From: Halocynthiibacter namhaensis
GTDB taxonomy: Bacteria > Pseudomonadota > Alphaproteobacteria > Rhodobacterales > Rhodobacteraceae
Direction of reading: 5' to 3'
DNA length: 64,000 nt
Assembly (NCBI RefSeq): GCF_000812685.1
Contig: NZ_JWIF01000065.1
Coordinates: forward strand, 1-64,000
Shown one piece after another: positions 26,267 through 33,739 of this stretch (the stretch's first letter is position 1; the number at the start of each line of letters is the position of its first letter). Under the pieces are notes generated by a model. That model was not told the DNA's origin, did not search any database, and saw only the letters and a program-made list of their open reading frames with translations. The position numbers and the translations under genes were made by a program.

Positions 26267-27142
26267 ATGGCCGCCACAGAGATCCGCCCCACAACCGATG
26301 GCCTGCTGAACGCGACCAAAACCCCGATCAAACGCAGCTATGGTCAATATATCCGCTGGCTGCTGCTGTTTATTGGTGGGCTTGCGATGGTGATGCCGAT
26401 TGCATGGATGATTTCTACATCCCTGAAATGGCCGCATGAGGTCTATAACCTCAAATTCATCCCGGATGAACCAACGATCGAAAACTATACCTATGTGCTT
26501 GAAGATGGACGGTTTTACGGCTGGTTCCTGAATTCCATCGTGATAGCAGTCGTGACCACGATCTCAAATCTTCTGTTTGATTCACTTGTTGGCTATACCC
26601 TGTGCAAATTCAAATTTCCGGGTCGCTATATCATTTTCATAGCGATCCTTTCGACCCTGATGATCCCCACGGAAATGCTGGTTATTCCATGGTATATCAT
26701 GTCTCAAAGCTTCGGCTGGCTCGACAGTTATTGGGGCATCATGTTCCCGGGCCTCATGACCGCTTTCGGTACGTTCCTGATGAAGCAATTCTTTGAGACC
26801 GTACCTGATGACTTCCTAGAGGCGGCGCGCATTGATGGCCTAAACGAGTTGCAAATCTGGTGGACCGTCGCCATGCCGCTGGTCAAACCCGCCTTAGCAG
26901 CACTTGCGATCTTTGTGTTCTTGGGCAACTGGACCGCGTTCATCTGGCCCCTGATTGTCACAAACTCACCCGAAATGTACACCGTACCCGTCGGTCTATC
27001 GGGCTTTGGAGATGAGGCCGACGTCGCATGGGAACTTATCATGACAGGTGCCGCCATCTCAACCATTCCAACTCTGATCGTCTTTATGGTGTTCCAACGG
27101 TTCATCATTCGCGGCGTCGTCATGGCTGGCTTAAAAGGTTAA
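26267..27142 (+). CDS. Carbohydrate ABC transporter permease (MalG/UgpE type)
   Basis: The 291-residue second permease has six predicted membrane segments; the first is YIRWLLLFIGGLAMVMPIAWMIS. The EAA loop reads FLEAARIDGLNELQIWWTVAMPLVKP. The N-terminal 20 residues are cytosolic. It starts one base after the upstream permease stop, so the two subunits are translated together. A 112-base gap follows before the lyase gene, with a G/C-rich stretch at 27180-27240 that may form a hairpin in the transcript. Confidence 0.9.
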   Translation: MAATEIRPTTDGLLNATKTPIKRSYGQYIRWLLLFIGGLAMVMPIAWMISTSLKWPHEVYNLKFIPDEPTIENYTYVLEDGRFYGWFLNSIVIAVVTTISNLLFDSLVGYTLCKFKFPGRYIIFIAILSTLMIPTEMLVIPWYIMSQSFGWLDSYWGIMFPGLMTAFGTFLMKQFFETVPDDFLEAARIDGLNELQIWWTVAMPLVKPALAALAIFVFLGNWTAFIWPLIVTNSPEMYTVPVGLSGFGDEADVAWELIMTGAAISTIPTLIVFMVFQRFIIRGVVMAGLKG

Positions 27143-27254
27143 CACATGCTGAATTCACTCTTTCTTTTCAGTCTAAATATCCCGGGGGCGCGGGGGCTGG
27201 CCCCCGCTGGATGGAATGCGCTAGGGCTGGCCCGCGCAAACAAGGGGCACCACA

Positions 27255-28739
27255 ATGACTGACACAGATAAATTCCCCCATCCTGTTTACAAGGAAACAG
27301 TGCTCGCCCCGCTGTTTGAGGGTGTCAAAACCCATTACGCCAAACATATGGGCGCGATCAACAAAGCCCATCTGGTGATGCTGCGCGAAACCAATATCCT
27401 ATCCGCAGATGTAGCGCGCGATATCGCCAATACATTGCAAACCATCGAGGCCGAAACAGATCCCGAGGCGCTGGAATACACTGGCGAGCACGAGGATTAT
27501 TTCTTCTTCATCGAGGCCGAATTGAAACGTCACTTGGGCGACGCAGGCGGGGCATTGCACACCGCGCGCTCGCGCAATGACATGGACCACACAGTGTTCA
27601 AATTGGCGCTCCAAGCGCGTGCAGAAAATTTGATCGCGGAACTTCATGCATTGGCCGATGCAATCCTGCAAAAGGCGCGCGATGAGAAAACGACTTTGAT
27701 CACCGCCTGGACCCATGGCCAACCTGCCCAGCCCACGACATTTGGGCATTATCTGGCCGCAGCATTGGAGGTTCTGCAACGTGACATTACCCGTCTTGAA
27801 GCGGCCATTGAAGGCCTCGATCATTGTCCCATGGGGGCCGCCGCCATCACCACGTCAGGTTTCAAAATCGACCGTGATCGCATGGCGCAACTTCTTGGCT
27901 TCAAAGAACCTTTACTGAACTCCTATGGCTGCATCGCCTCGGTCGATTACGTCACCGGGCTGTATTCTGCGATCAAACTGACCTTTCTGCATCTGGGCCG
28001 TGTGATCCAGGACATGCAATTTTGGTCCGCCTTTGAGGTTGGCCAACTTCACGTTCCAAACAGCCTTGTTCAGGTCTCATCTATCATGCCGCAGAAACGC
28101 AATCCCGTGCCGATCGAACATATGCGCCATCTCGCCAGCATGACCTGTGGGCGCGCCGACGCGGTGGTCAACACCATGCATAACACGCCCTTCACCGATA
28201 TGAACGACAGCGAGGGCGAAGTGCAGCAGGGCGGATACGCCGCCTTTGACAGTGCCAGTCGTTGTGCGCGCCTGTTAACCGCGTTCATCCCGGCGACCTC
28301 GATCAACGCGGATCGGGTGCGCGCTAATATGAACGCGGCCTGTGTGACGATCACGGAATTGGCGGATACATTGGTGCGTGACGAAGGATTAAGCTTCCGT
28401 CAAGCCCATGAAATCGCAGCAATGGTTTCCAAAACAGTGATTGCCATGGGGCAGGGGCTTGAGGCTGGGTACGAAGCCTTTACGGATGCGTTTTTGGCGC
28501 AAATCAAGCGCGAAACCGTCCTCGGTCAGCAAGCCTTCCTTGAGGCCGTGTCACCGGAAGGTTTCATCCTTCGCCGTGACCGCCTCGGCGGCCCGGCCCC
28601 CGCTGCCCTGGATGCGGCCTTTGACATTTACACGGTGGAATTGGCCGAACTGCGCCAGAAACAGCACCTGCGCCAGACCCGCCGTCAATCCGCGACCTCG
28701 GCCCTTAATATTACATTCACCAAGTTGATGGAGATCTGA
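27255..28739 (+). CDS. Argininosuccinate-lyase-like enzyme in a sugar operon
   Basis: A 494-residue member of the aspartase/fumarase superfamily, closest by motif to argininosuccinate lyase (ASL). Kept features: RSRND at 105-109 (ASL fumarate-half binding), WTHGQPAQPTTFGHY near 152-165 (ASL has THLQRAQP), and the signature loop SSIMPQKRNP at 275-284 (ASL has GSSLMPQKKNP). The N-terminus and C-terminal 50 residues differ from ordinary ArgH. The context is catabolic (ABC sugar importer, deacetylase, kinase), so it probably cleaves another substrate, releasing fumarate from a succinyl-type conjugate by beta-elimination. It could still be an arginine-pathway enzyme placed here by chance, which I think less likely. 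AGGGGCACCACA precedes the ATG. Confidence 0.72.
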   Translation: MTDTDKFPHPVYKETVLAPLFEGVKTHYAKHMGAINKAHLVMLRETNILSADVARDIANTLQTIEAETDPEALEYTGEHEDYFFFIEAELKRHLGDAGGALHTARSRNDMDHTVFKLALQARAENLIAELHALADAILQKARDEKTTLITAWTHGQPAQPTTFGHYLAAALEVLQRDITRLEAAIEGLDHCPMGAAAITTSGFKIDRDRMAQLLGFKEPLLNSYGCIASVDYVTGLYSAIKLTFLHLGRVIQDMQFWSAFEVGQLHVPNSLVQVSSIMPQKRNPVPIEHMRHLASMTCGRADAVVNTMHNTPFTDMNDSEGEVQQGGYAAFDSASRCARLLTAFIPATSINADRVRANMNAACVTITELADTLVRDEGLSFRQAHEIAAMVSKTVIAMGQGLEAGYEAFTDAFLAQIKRETVLGQQAFLEAVSPEGFILRRDRLGGPAPAALDAAFDIYTVELAELRQKQHLRQTRRQSATSALNITFTKLMEI

Positions 28740-28740
28740 A

Positions 28741-29796
28741 TTGGCCAATCTCACGCTAAAAGACCTGCAGAAATCTTATGGCAAGACTGAGGTGCTGCAC
28801 GGCATCAATCTTGAAGTCAAAGATGGTGAATTTGTGGTTTTCGTAGGCCCATCTGGCTGCGGAAAATCCACGACGTTGCGTTTGATTGCAGGGCTTGAAG
28901 ATGCCTCGGGTGGTGACATTGAAATCGGTGGGCGCGTGGTCAACAACCTTGAACCGCGCGACCGTGATATCGCGATGGTGTTCCAAAATTACGCGATTTA
29001 TCCGCATATGTCTGTGAAGAAAAACATCGCTTTTGGTCTGCGCACATCGAAGCTTTCCAAACCGGAAAAAGAGGCCCGTATCCAGGACGTCGCAGCCATT
29101 CTTGATATGGTCGATCTGCTGGAACGAAAACCAAATCAGCTGTCTGGCGGTCAACGTCAACGGGTCGCCATTGGGCGTGCCATGGTGCGGGATCCGGCGG
29201 TGTTTTTATTCGATGAACCTCTCTCAAACCTTGATGCTCAACTGCGTACTCAGATGCGACTTGAGATTAAGAAACTCCATCAACGTGTTGGAAATACGAT
29301 TGTTTTCGTGACGCATGATCAGGTTGAAGCCATGACCATGGCGGACCGTATCGTCATCATGAAGGGCGGGCATATCCAGCAAGTCGGCCCCCCAGAACAG
29401 GTCTACCGTACGCCCGCGAACATTTTCGTTGCGCAATTCATCGGGGCGCCGTCTATGAATATTTGGGACGGCGAAATTAAAGGTGGGCGCGTGATGTTGG
29501 GGGATGTTGCCTTGCCCCTATCTCTCGCACATGTAAAGGCCGGTACGCCACTCAAAATCGGGGTGCGCCCGGATGATCTACAGCTGGGAAGTGCCGATCC
29601 CATTCTACATGGAACCGTGTCGTTACGAGAACCCTTGGGGCCAGAAACCTTGCTTTATCTAAGCAGTGACTTGGGGGCAGTTATCGTGCGCGCACCGGGG
29701 AAAAATCCACCCGAGGTTGGGGACCGCATTGCCTTGGGTGCGTTGGCCGAGAACATTCATTTGTTCGATGCGACAAGTGGAGAGGCCCTCGTATGA
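28741..29796 (+). CDS. Sugar ABC transporter ATPase (UgpC/MsmK type)
   Basis: A 351-residue ATPase subunit. Walker A is GPSGCGKST near 38-46, the ABC signature is LSGGQRQRVAIG near 135, Walker B ends VFLFDEPLSNLDA, and the switch histidine is in VFVTHDQVEAM. The C-terminal third (from about 240) is a TOBE-type regulatory domain. It starts with TTG at 28741, one base after the lyase stop, with GGAG upstream, so translation is coupled. It energises the two permeases encoded earlier in the operon. Its stop overlaps the kinase start in an ATGA. Confidence 0.92.
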   Translation: MANLTLKDLQKSYGKTEVLHGINLEVKDGEFVVFVGPSGCGKSTTLRLIAGLEDASGGDIEIGGRVVNNLEPRDRDIAMVFQNYAIYPHMSVKKNIAFGLRTSKLSKPEKEARIQDVAAILDMVDLLERKPNQLSGGQRQRVAIGRAMVRDPAVFLFDEPLSNLDAQLRTQMRLEIKKLHQRVGNTIVFVTHDQVEAMTMADRIVIMKGGHIQQVGPPEQVYRTPANIFVAQFIGAPSMNIWDGEIKGGRVMLGDVALPLSLAHVKAGTPLKIGVRPDDLQLGSADPILHGTVSLREPLGPETLLYLSSDLGAVIVRAPGKNPPEVGDRIALGALAENIHLFDATSGEALV

Positions 29797-30701
29797 GCAT
29801 GCATATGGGAAGCCAATTGCGCACCGTCGGACGGGCGGGGGGCGTGTTGTGCATCGGACGCCTTTATTGTGACCTTGTATTCTCAGGCATTGATGGTGCA
29901 CCGGCGCCTGGCACCGAAGAATTTGCGCAGGGGATAACGTTGATGCCCGGCGGCGGGGCTTGTATTACCTCGGCTTGGCTTGTTGCGCAGGGGCGTCCAG
30001 CTTGGCTTTGCGCGACTTTGCCGTCTGGTCCCTTTACGGATGCGATCACTGGAGAGTTGATGCGCGCTGGTGCGGATCTTAGCCTGTGTTCCCCGGCTGA
30101 TCCTGCCACAGATCCTCAGGTAACAGTGGTGATCCCATCCGGGGCAGATCGTTCTTTTGTAACAAGGCGCTCTGGCCCGGCCGCGACACTTCCGGATGCG
30201 GATGACTTATCCTCGCTTCCCGTGTCACATGTGCATATCGGCGAATTGGCGACATTGGTTCAGATGCCAGAAATCCTAACACTGGCCCGGGATGCTGGGC
30301 TTACGGTTTCGCTAGATTGCGGTTGGGATGATAGCCTCACCCGCGCGGAAGTGCTTTCCTTGATCCAAGATGTAGATGTTTTTCTGCCCAATCGAACGGA
30401 ACAGGCTTGGCTTGATCGCATTGGCGTGCCCTTGGGGACTGCGCCGTTAACCGTGGTGAAATTGGGGGCCGACGGGGCGGCCGGGCACTGTCCCCTCGGT
30501 CACCAACATGTTCCGGGTGAGCCAACAAATGTCGTTGATGCCACCGGTGCTGGGGATGCCTTTAACGCAGGTTTCCTGCATTCATGGATCGACGGAAATC
30601 CGGTCCCCGATTGTATCGTTCAGGGCAATCACTGCGGTCGCATGGCTGTCGGTGCCATGGGGGGCACTGGCGCTTTGCTCGAGGCCGATACCCAAGAATA
30701 G
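29793..30701 (+). CDS. PfkB-family carbohydrate kinase
   Basis: A 302-residue ribokinase-like sugar kinase. The N-terminal GRLYCDLVF and LMPGGGACITSAWL match the first PfkB signature (GG near residue 52), and the second signature DATGAGDAFNAGFL near 248-261 holds the catalytic aspartate. It would phosphorylate the sugar released by the imported compound, feeding it to central metabolism. It overlaps the ATPase gene by four bases. Substrate specificity cannot be predicted. It is the last gene of the operon; the RTX gene follows after 164 bases. Confidence 0.88.
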   Translation: MSMHMGSQLRTVGRAGGVLCIGRLYCDLVFSGIDGAPAPGTEEFAQGITLMPGGGACITSAWLVAQGRPAWLCATLPSGPFTDAITGELMRAGADLSLCSPADPATDPQVTVVIPSGADRSFVTRRSGPAATLPDADDLSSLPVSHVHIGELATLVQMPEILTLARDAGLTVSLDCGWDDSLTRAEVLSLIQDVDVFLPNRTEQAWLDRIGVPLGTAPLTVVKLGADGAAGHCPLGHQHVPGEPTNVVDATGAGDAFNAGFLHSWIDGNPVPDCIVQGNHCGRMAVGAMGGTGALLEADTQE

Positions 30702-30865
30702 TTGCCGAAATGCGATACAAAAGCCCAACTTCGGTCCTCTTTTCCTCCCAAAATCCGATTTTCATTGCACTTTTCGCCCAAATGCATGATTTTTCTTTTG
30801 TTTTATCGAGTATTGCGCAGATTTATTAATCTTGCGCGAATTGAATTAATTGATTGGTGACCGGG

Positions 30866-31807
30866 ATGTTGTTTTTTGCCAATGCTCTAATGTTTTTTGT
30901 TCCGTTGGCATATGGTCTTGTCAGTGATGCAGATGATGACACCGCAGAGACGGGGGCCGCCGTACCGGAACCCAACGAGAGTGATACCTATATCGGTGAT
31001 GATACCGATAATTCATTTGATGGCGGTCTTGGTGATGACCTCATTTTTGGGGCTGGTGGCAACGATGAACTGACCGGCGGTGAAGGCGTTGATACCGTTC
31101 ACGGTGGCGATGGAAATGATCGTATCTTTGGCAAGGCAGGAAATGACATTTTAAACGGCAATGCTGGCAATGATCACATCAGTGGTGGTGACGATGTGGA
31201 TGAGATCAACGGCGGTGGGGACAATGACACGCTGTTGGGGAAACGCGGCGACGATATCGTTCATGGCGATGCTGGCAATGACATGATTTATGGTGGTCGC
31301 AACGATGACACGCTTTATGGTGATGGCGGCAATGACACCATCAATGGGGGTGCGGGGGCAGACATTATCTATGGCGGCGCAGGTAATGATATTCTTAGCG
31401 GATACTTTGAGACGGCAACACTTGCGTCAAATATCCAAGAGAATGATGATGCCGACGGTGCAGACCGTCTTGATGGTGGGGACGGGGACGACACGCTGCT
31501 GTTAGGCAAAAATGATACCGGCATCGGGGGGGCTGGCACCGACACGTTTGCAATCGGGGACGACGCAGGCAATGCGGGGATTGCCAGGGTGACAGATTTT
31601 GAAGCGGGCGTTGACCGCGTCGAAGTGAACTATAAATGGGACCCAGCGGTTCCGGCGGATGCACCTGAAATAACTGTGGTGCCACATGCTGATAACACTG
31701 GCGCGTCAATCATGTTAAATGGCACGAAAATCGCCGACATCACCGGTGGCCAAACCTTGACGACAGGCGATATCACCGTGATCAACAAAACGACGGTGGC
31801 GGTCTAA
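30866..31807 (+). CDS. RTX-repeat calcium-binding protein
   Basis: The protein has 313 residues from the ATG at 30866 (a TTG at 30854 would add four). A hydrophobic N-terminus (LFFANALMFFVPLAYGLVS) is followed by an acidic linker. About fourteen consecutive RTX nonapeptides (GGxGxDxUx) cover residues 53-178, starting GGLGDDLIF, with one more later (GGDGDDTLL). These bind calcium in a beta-roll. The C-terminal part contains VTDFEAGVDRVEV, common at the end of secreted RTX proteins. Secretion by a type I system is likely, but no such system is in the window. No enzymatic domain was seen, so it is probably a structural or adhesion protein. Confidence 0.82.
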   Translation: MLFFANALMFFVPLAYGLVSDADDDTAETGAAVPEPNESDTYIGDDTDNSFDGGLGDDLIFGAGGNDELTGGEGVDTVHGGDGNDRIFGKAGNDILNGNAGNDHISGGDDVDEINGGGDNDTLLGKRGDDIVHGDAGNDMIYGGRNDDTLYGDGGNDTINGGAGADIIYGGAGNDILSGYFETATLASNIQENDDADGADRLDGGDGDDTLLLGKNDTGIGGAGTDTFAIGDDAGNAGIARVTDFEAGVDRVEVNYKWDPAVPADAPEITVVPHADNTGASIMLNGTKIADITGGQTLTTGDITVINKTTVAV

Positions 31808-31923
31808 TCCGATCTTGTCTTTTTGAACTGTCTTTCTGTGGTCTTTGACTACCGGTTTCTTGCCTGTTCTTCCTTTTAAATCAGCATGCATGCAAATAAA
31901 TGCAAAAAACACGTCAGAACCGC

Positions 31924-31952
31924 TTGACCGCTGCGTGTCCTGCTTCTAGAAC
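31924..31952 (+). promoter_or_regulatory. Promoter of the first tRNA-Asp
   Basis: TTGACC, 17-base spacer, TAGAAC at 31947-31952. The second tRNA-Asp has the same arrangement. Confidence 0.65.
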
Positions 31953-31985
31953 GCCCACAGTTCCTAAGATGGAACGCAGTGGGCG
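31952..31985 (+). other. Hairpin spanning the leader and first bases of tRNA-Asp
   Basis: CGCCCAC / GTGGGCG with an inner GTTCC / GGAAC stem. The 3' arm includes the first three tRNA bases, so it would compete with acceptor-stem folding in the precursor. It is absent before the second copy. Confidence 0.4.
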
Positions 31986-32059
31986 GTTGTAGCTCAGTTG
32001 GTTAGAGTACCGGCCTGTCACGCCGGGGGTCGCGGGTTCGAGTCCCGTCAACCGCGCCA
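31983..32059 (+). tRNA. tRNA-Asp (anticodon GTC)
   Basis: 77 bases including an encoded CCA end. The acceptor stem is GCGGTTG / CAACCGC with discriminator G; the anticodon loop reads CTGTCAC with GTC; the T loop is GGTTCGAGTCC. It is identical to the copy at 33502-33578. Confidence 0.95.
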
Positions 32060-32070
32060 TCACTGCTTTG

Positions 32071-32097
32071 AAAAGGTCTCCTCACGGGGGCCTTTTT
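32071..32097 (+). terminator. Terminator of the first tRNA-Asp
   Basis: AAAAGGTCTCC / GGGGGCCTTTT (11 bp with two G-U pairs, TCAC loop) followed by T's, starting 12 bases after the tRNA. Confidence 0.75.
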
Positions 32098-32108
32098 CAT
32101 TTGTGAAT

Positions 32109-33392
32109 TCACTTTGCCAAAAGTTTCGAGAGGCCCGCAGCAATCGCCGGGTCTAGTCCCCCGTCGTCTTTAACGGTTCCATCAGAGCTTGGTCGAAATA
32201 GCGCGCCGTAAACAAGCGCCCGCTGATCTGCGGCTTCTTTTGAGGTGTCGCCTTGGCTGAGTAGGCCGATATAGGCTTTGGTGAAGGCCTCACGTTCACG
32301 TGCGTCCAAGCGCATGTGACGCTCAGCAAGATAAAGCTTCATCTGCAAACGTGTAAACCAAAGCGCGACTGTGAAAATCGTCAGAATAGCCGCAATAACC
32401 AAGGCGCTGTGCAAGCTGAAACCAGTACACCCTGCTCCGGCACTCGCATCGCATCCAGGAGCAGAAAACAGGGTGTTGATTTGGTCCGGAAATAAAAACG
32501 GTGAGATGATGATAACGACCGCGAGTGCAGCTGTTAGCCCAAGCCCGAATAGGAACCATCCAAATGAGACACGTTGATGTTCCTTATGCTCCGCTTGCTT
32601 GTCCGCCCACAATTCGACTGGGCCGGTAACTGCGATGCGTTCTTTAAACTCGGCCTTGAATGCGTCAAGTTCTGATTTGGTCGCGTGTATGGCTTGGTTG
32701 GCTTCGTCAATAGTTTGCCTGAAGCCTTGGAATATATCACGTCCTTTTAACAGTTGTTTGCCTAACTGGTGGTTAACTTGAGTACGTTCCCTATTGAAGG
32801 TCTGAGAAAACTCTGCGAGCCGGGATGCGCGTTCATCAGTCTTCTCAGAAAATGCGTCTATCTTGTCGCTAGCCCTTTTGTACATTCGTTCTTCCTCGTG
32901 GGGCAGAAACGCAGGGTACTGAGGCAGGGTGGATAGATATCTCACCGTTTGGATATATCGCTCTTGGCCATCCTCAATCTCTGAAATCTCTTTTAAACGC
33001 GGATCCAGTTGCGTGGCCTTGCAACCGCTGAACTGAAGTCCCGGAGATTGAACGGGCTGCGGGGAAGAGGGGCTACGATAGAGATGTGGCATCTCAAGCA
33101 CCGGACGTAGATCTTCGACCTCGCTGTCTCGTATGTCCAGAGATTGCAGGTTGGGGAGGGATGTGAGGGGGCGGATATCGGATATCTTTGTTCCAGGAAT
33201 GCCGATATGTTTCGCCTGTTGCGCGTGGGTGATATTCCAAGGGAGTTGAGTAAGTTCTTTATAAGCCCCTGCTTCTCCATGAAAGCGAAGTTCAGTTTTT
33301 CCTCCGCGTTGAATGAAATCCTCAACCCATTTTTCAGCTTTATGTACTGCGGTTTCTGTTGGGGTGGGCGTCAAATCTGCTAAGTCGGTCAT
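32109..33392 (-). CDS. LRR / coiled-coil membrane protein (DUF6161-like), between twin tRNA-Asp genes
   Basis: A 427-residue protein with no signal peptide. Residues about 62-105 form short internalin-type leucine-rich repeats (HIGIPGTKISDIRPLTSLPNLQ and the following unit). Residues about 165-255 are a charged coiled coil. Two membrane segments lie at about 276-300 (SFGWFLFGLGLTAALAVVIII) and 328-347. The cytosolic C-terminus (LYLAERHMRLDAREREAFTKAYIGLL … ALVYGALFRPSSDGTVKDDGG) resembles, from memory, the DUF6161 family. N- and C-termini should both face the cytosol, which would suit an intracellular sensor anchored to the membrane. The gene is read against both flanking tRNA genes and has no operon partner. 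Function unknown; roles in stress or phage response are only guesses. Confidence 0.6.
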   Translation of the reverse strand: MTDLADLTPTPTETAVHKAEKWVEDFIQRGGKTELRFHGEAGAYKELTQLPWNITHAQQAKHIGIPGTKISDIRPLTSLPNLQSLDIRDSEVEDLRPVLEMPHLYRSPSSPQPVQSPGLQFSGCKATQLDPRLKEISEIEDGQERYIQTVRYLSTLPQYPAFLPHEEERMYKRASDKIDAFSEKTDERASRLAEFSQTFNRERTQVNHQLGKQLLKGRDIFQGFRQTIDEANQAIHATKSELDAFKAEFKERIAVTGPVELWADKQAEHKEHQRVSFGWFLFGLGLTAALAVVIIISPFLFPDQINTLFSAPGCDASAGAGCTGFSLHSALVIAAILTIFTVALWFTRLQMKLYLAERHMRLDAREREAFTKAYIGLLSQGDTSKEAADQRALVYGALFRPSSDGTVKDDGGLDPAIAAGLSKLLAK

Positions 33393-33461
33393 AGTATCCC
33401 CTCTAAAATACCGCCTGACTGTAACGGGTTAAAAAACTTTCACAATCTCGCATTTTGTCGC

Positions 33462-33490
33462 TTGACCCTGTGCGACGGGAACCATAAACA
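33462..33490 (+). promoter_or_regulatory. Promoter of the second tRNA-Asp
   Basis: TTGACC, 17-base spacer, TAAACA at 33485-33490. The layout matches the first copy although the spacer sequence differs. Confidence 0.6.
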
Positions 33491-33501
33491 GCCCCCATAG
33501 C

Positions 33502-33578
33502 GCGGTTGTAGCTCAGTTGGTTAGAGTACCGGCCTGTCACGCCGGGGGTCGCGGGTTCGAGTCCCGTCAACCGCGCCA
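33502..33578 (+). tRNA. tRNA-Asp (anticodon GTC), second copy
   Basis: Base-for-base the same as 31983-32059, including the encoded CCA. It has its own promoter. No comparable terminator was found just downstream; the following bases are A+T rich. Confidence 0.95.
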
Positions 33579-33739
33579 TTTTATCAAATGAAAAAAATGA
33601 TATTTTGCATTGTTTGCGATGGCAACGGAATGCTATTTCATTTGTTTAGATCGTCAATGGGTAGCATTTAGCCAATAGCGTTAACTGTGATGTTCCTTTA
33701 GTTAGTCACTTGAATTTATGTGACAGGAACACTGGATCT

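Noticed and set aside
30866-31807. RTX nonapeptide DNA as a CRISPR-like repeat array
   Set aside because: The short periodicity follows from GGxGxDxUx codons; no constant repeat with variable spacers is present.
31983-33578. tRNA repeats as att sites of an integrative element
   Set aside because: No integrase is present, the whole tRNA is repeated rather than its 3' end, and each copy has its own promoter; a gene duplication fits better, although insertion is not excluded.
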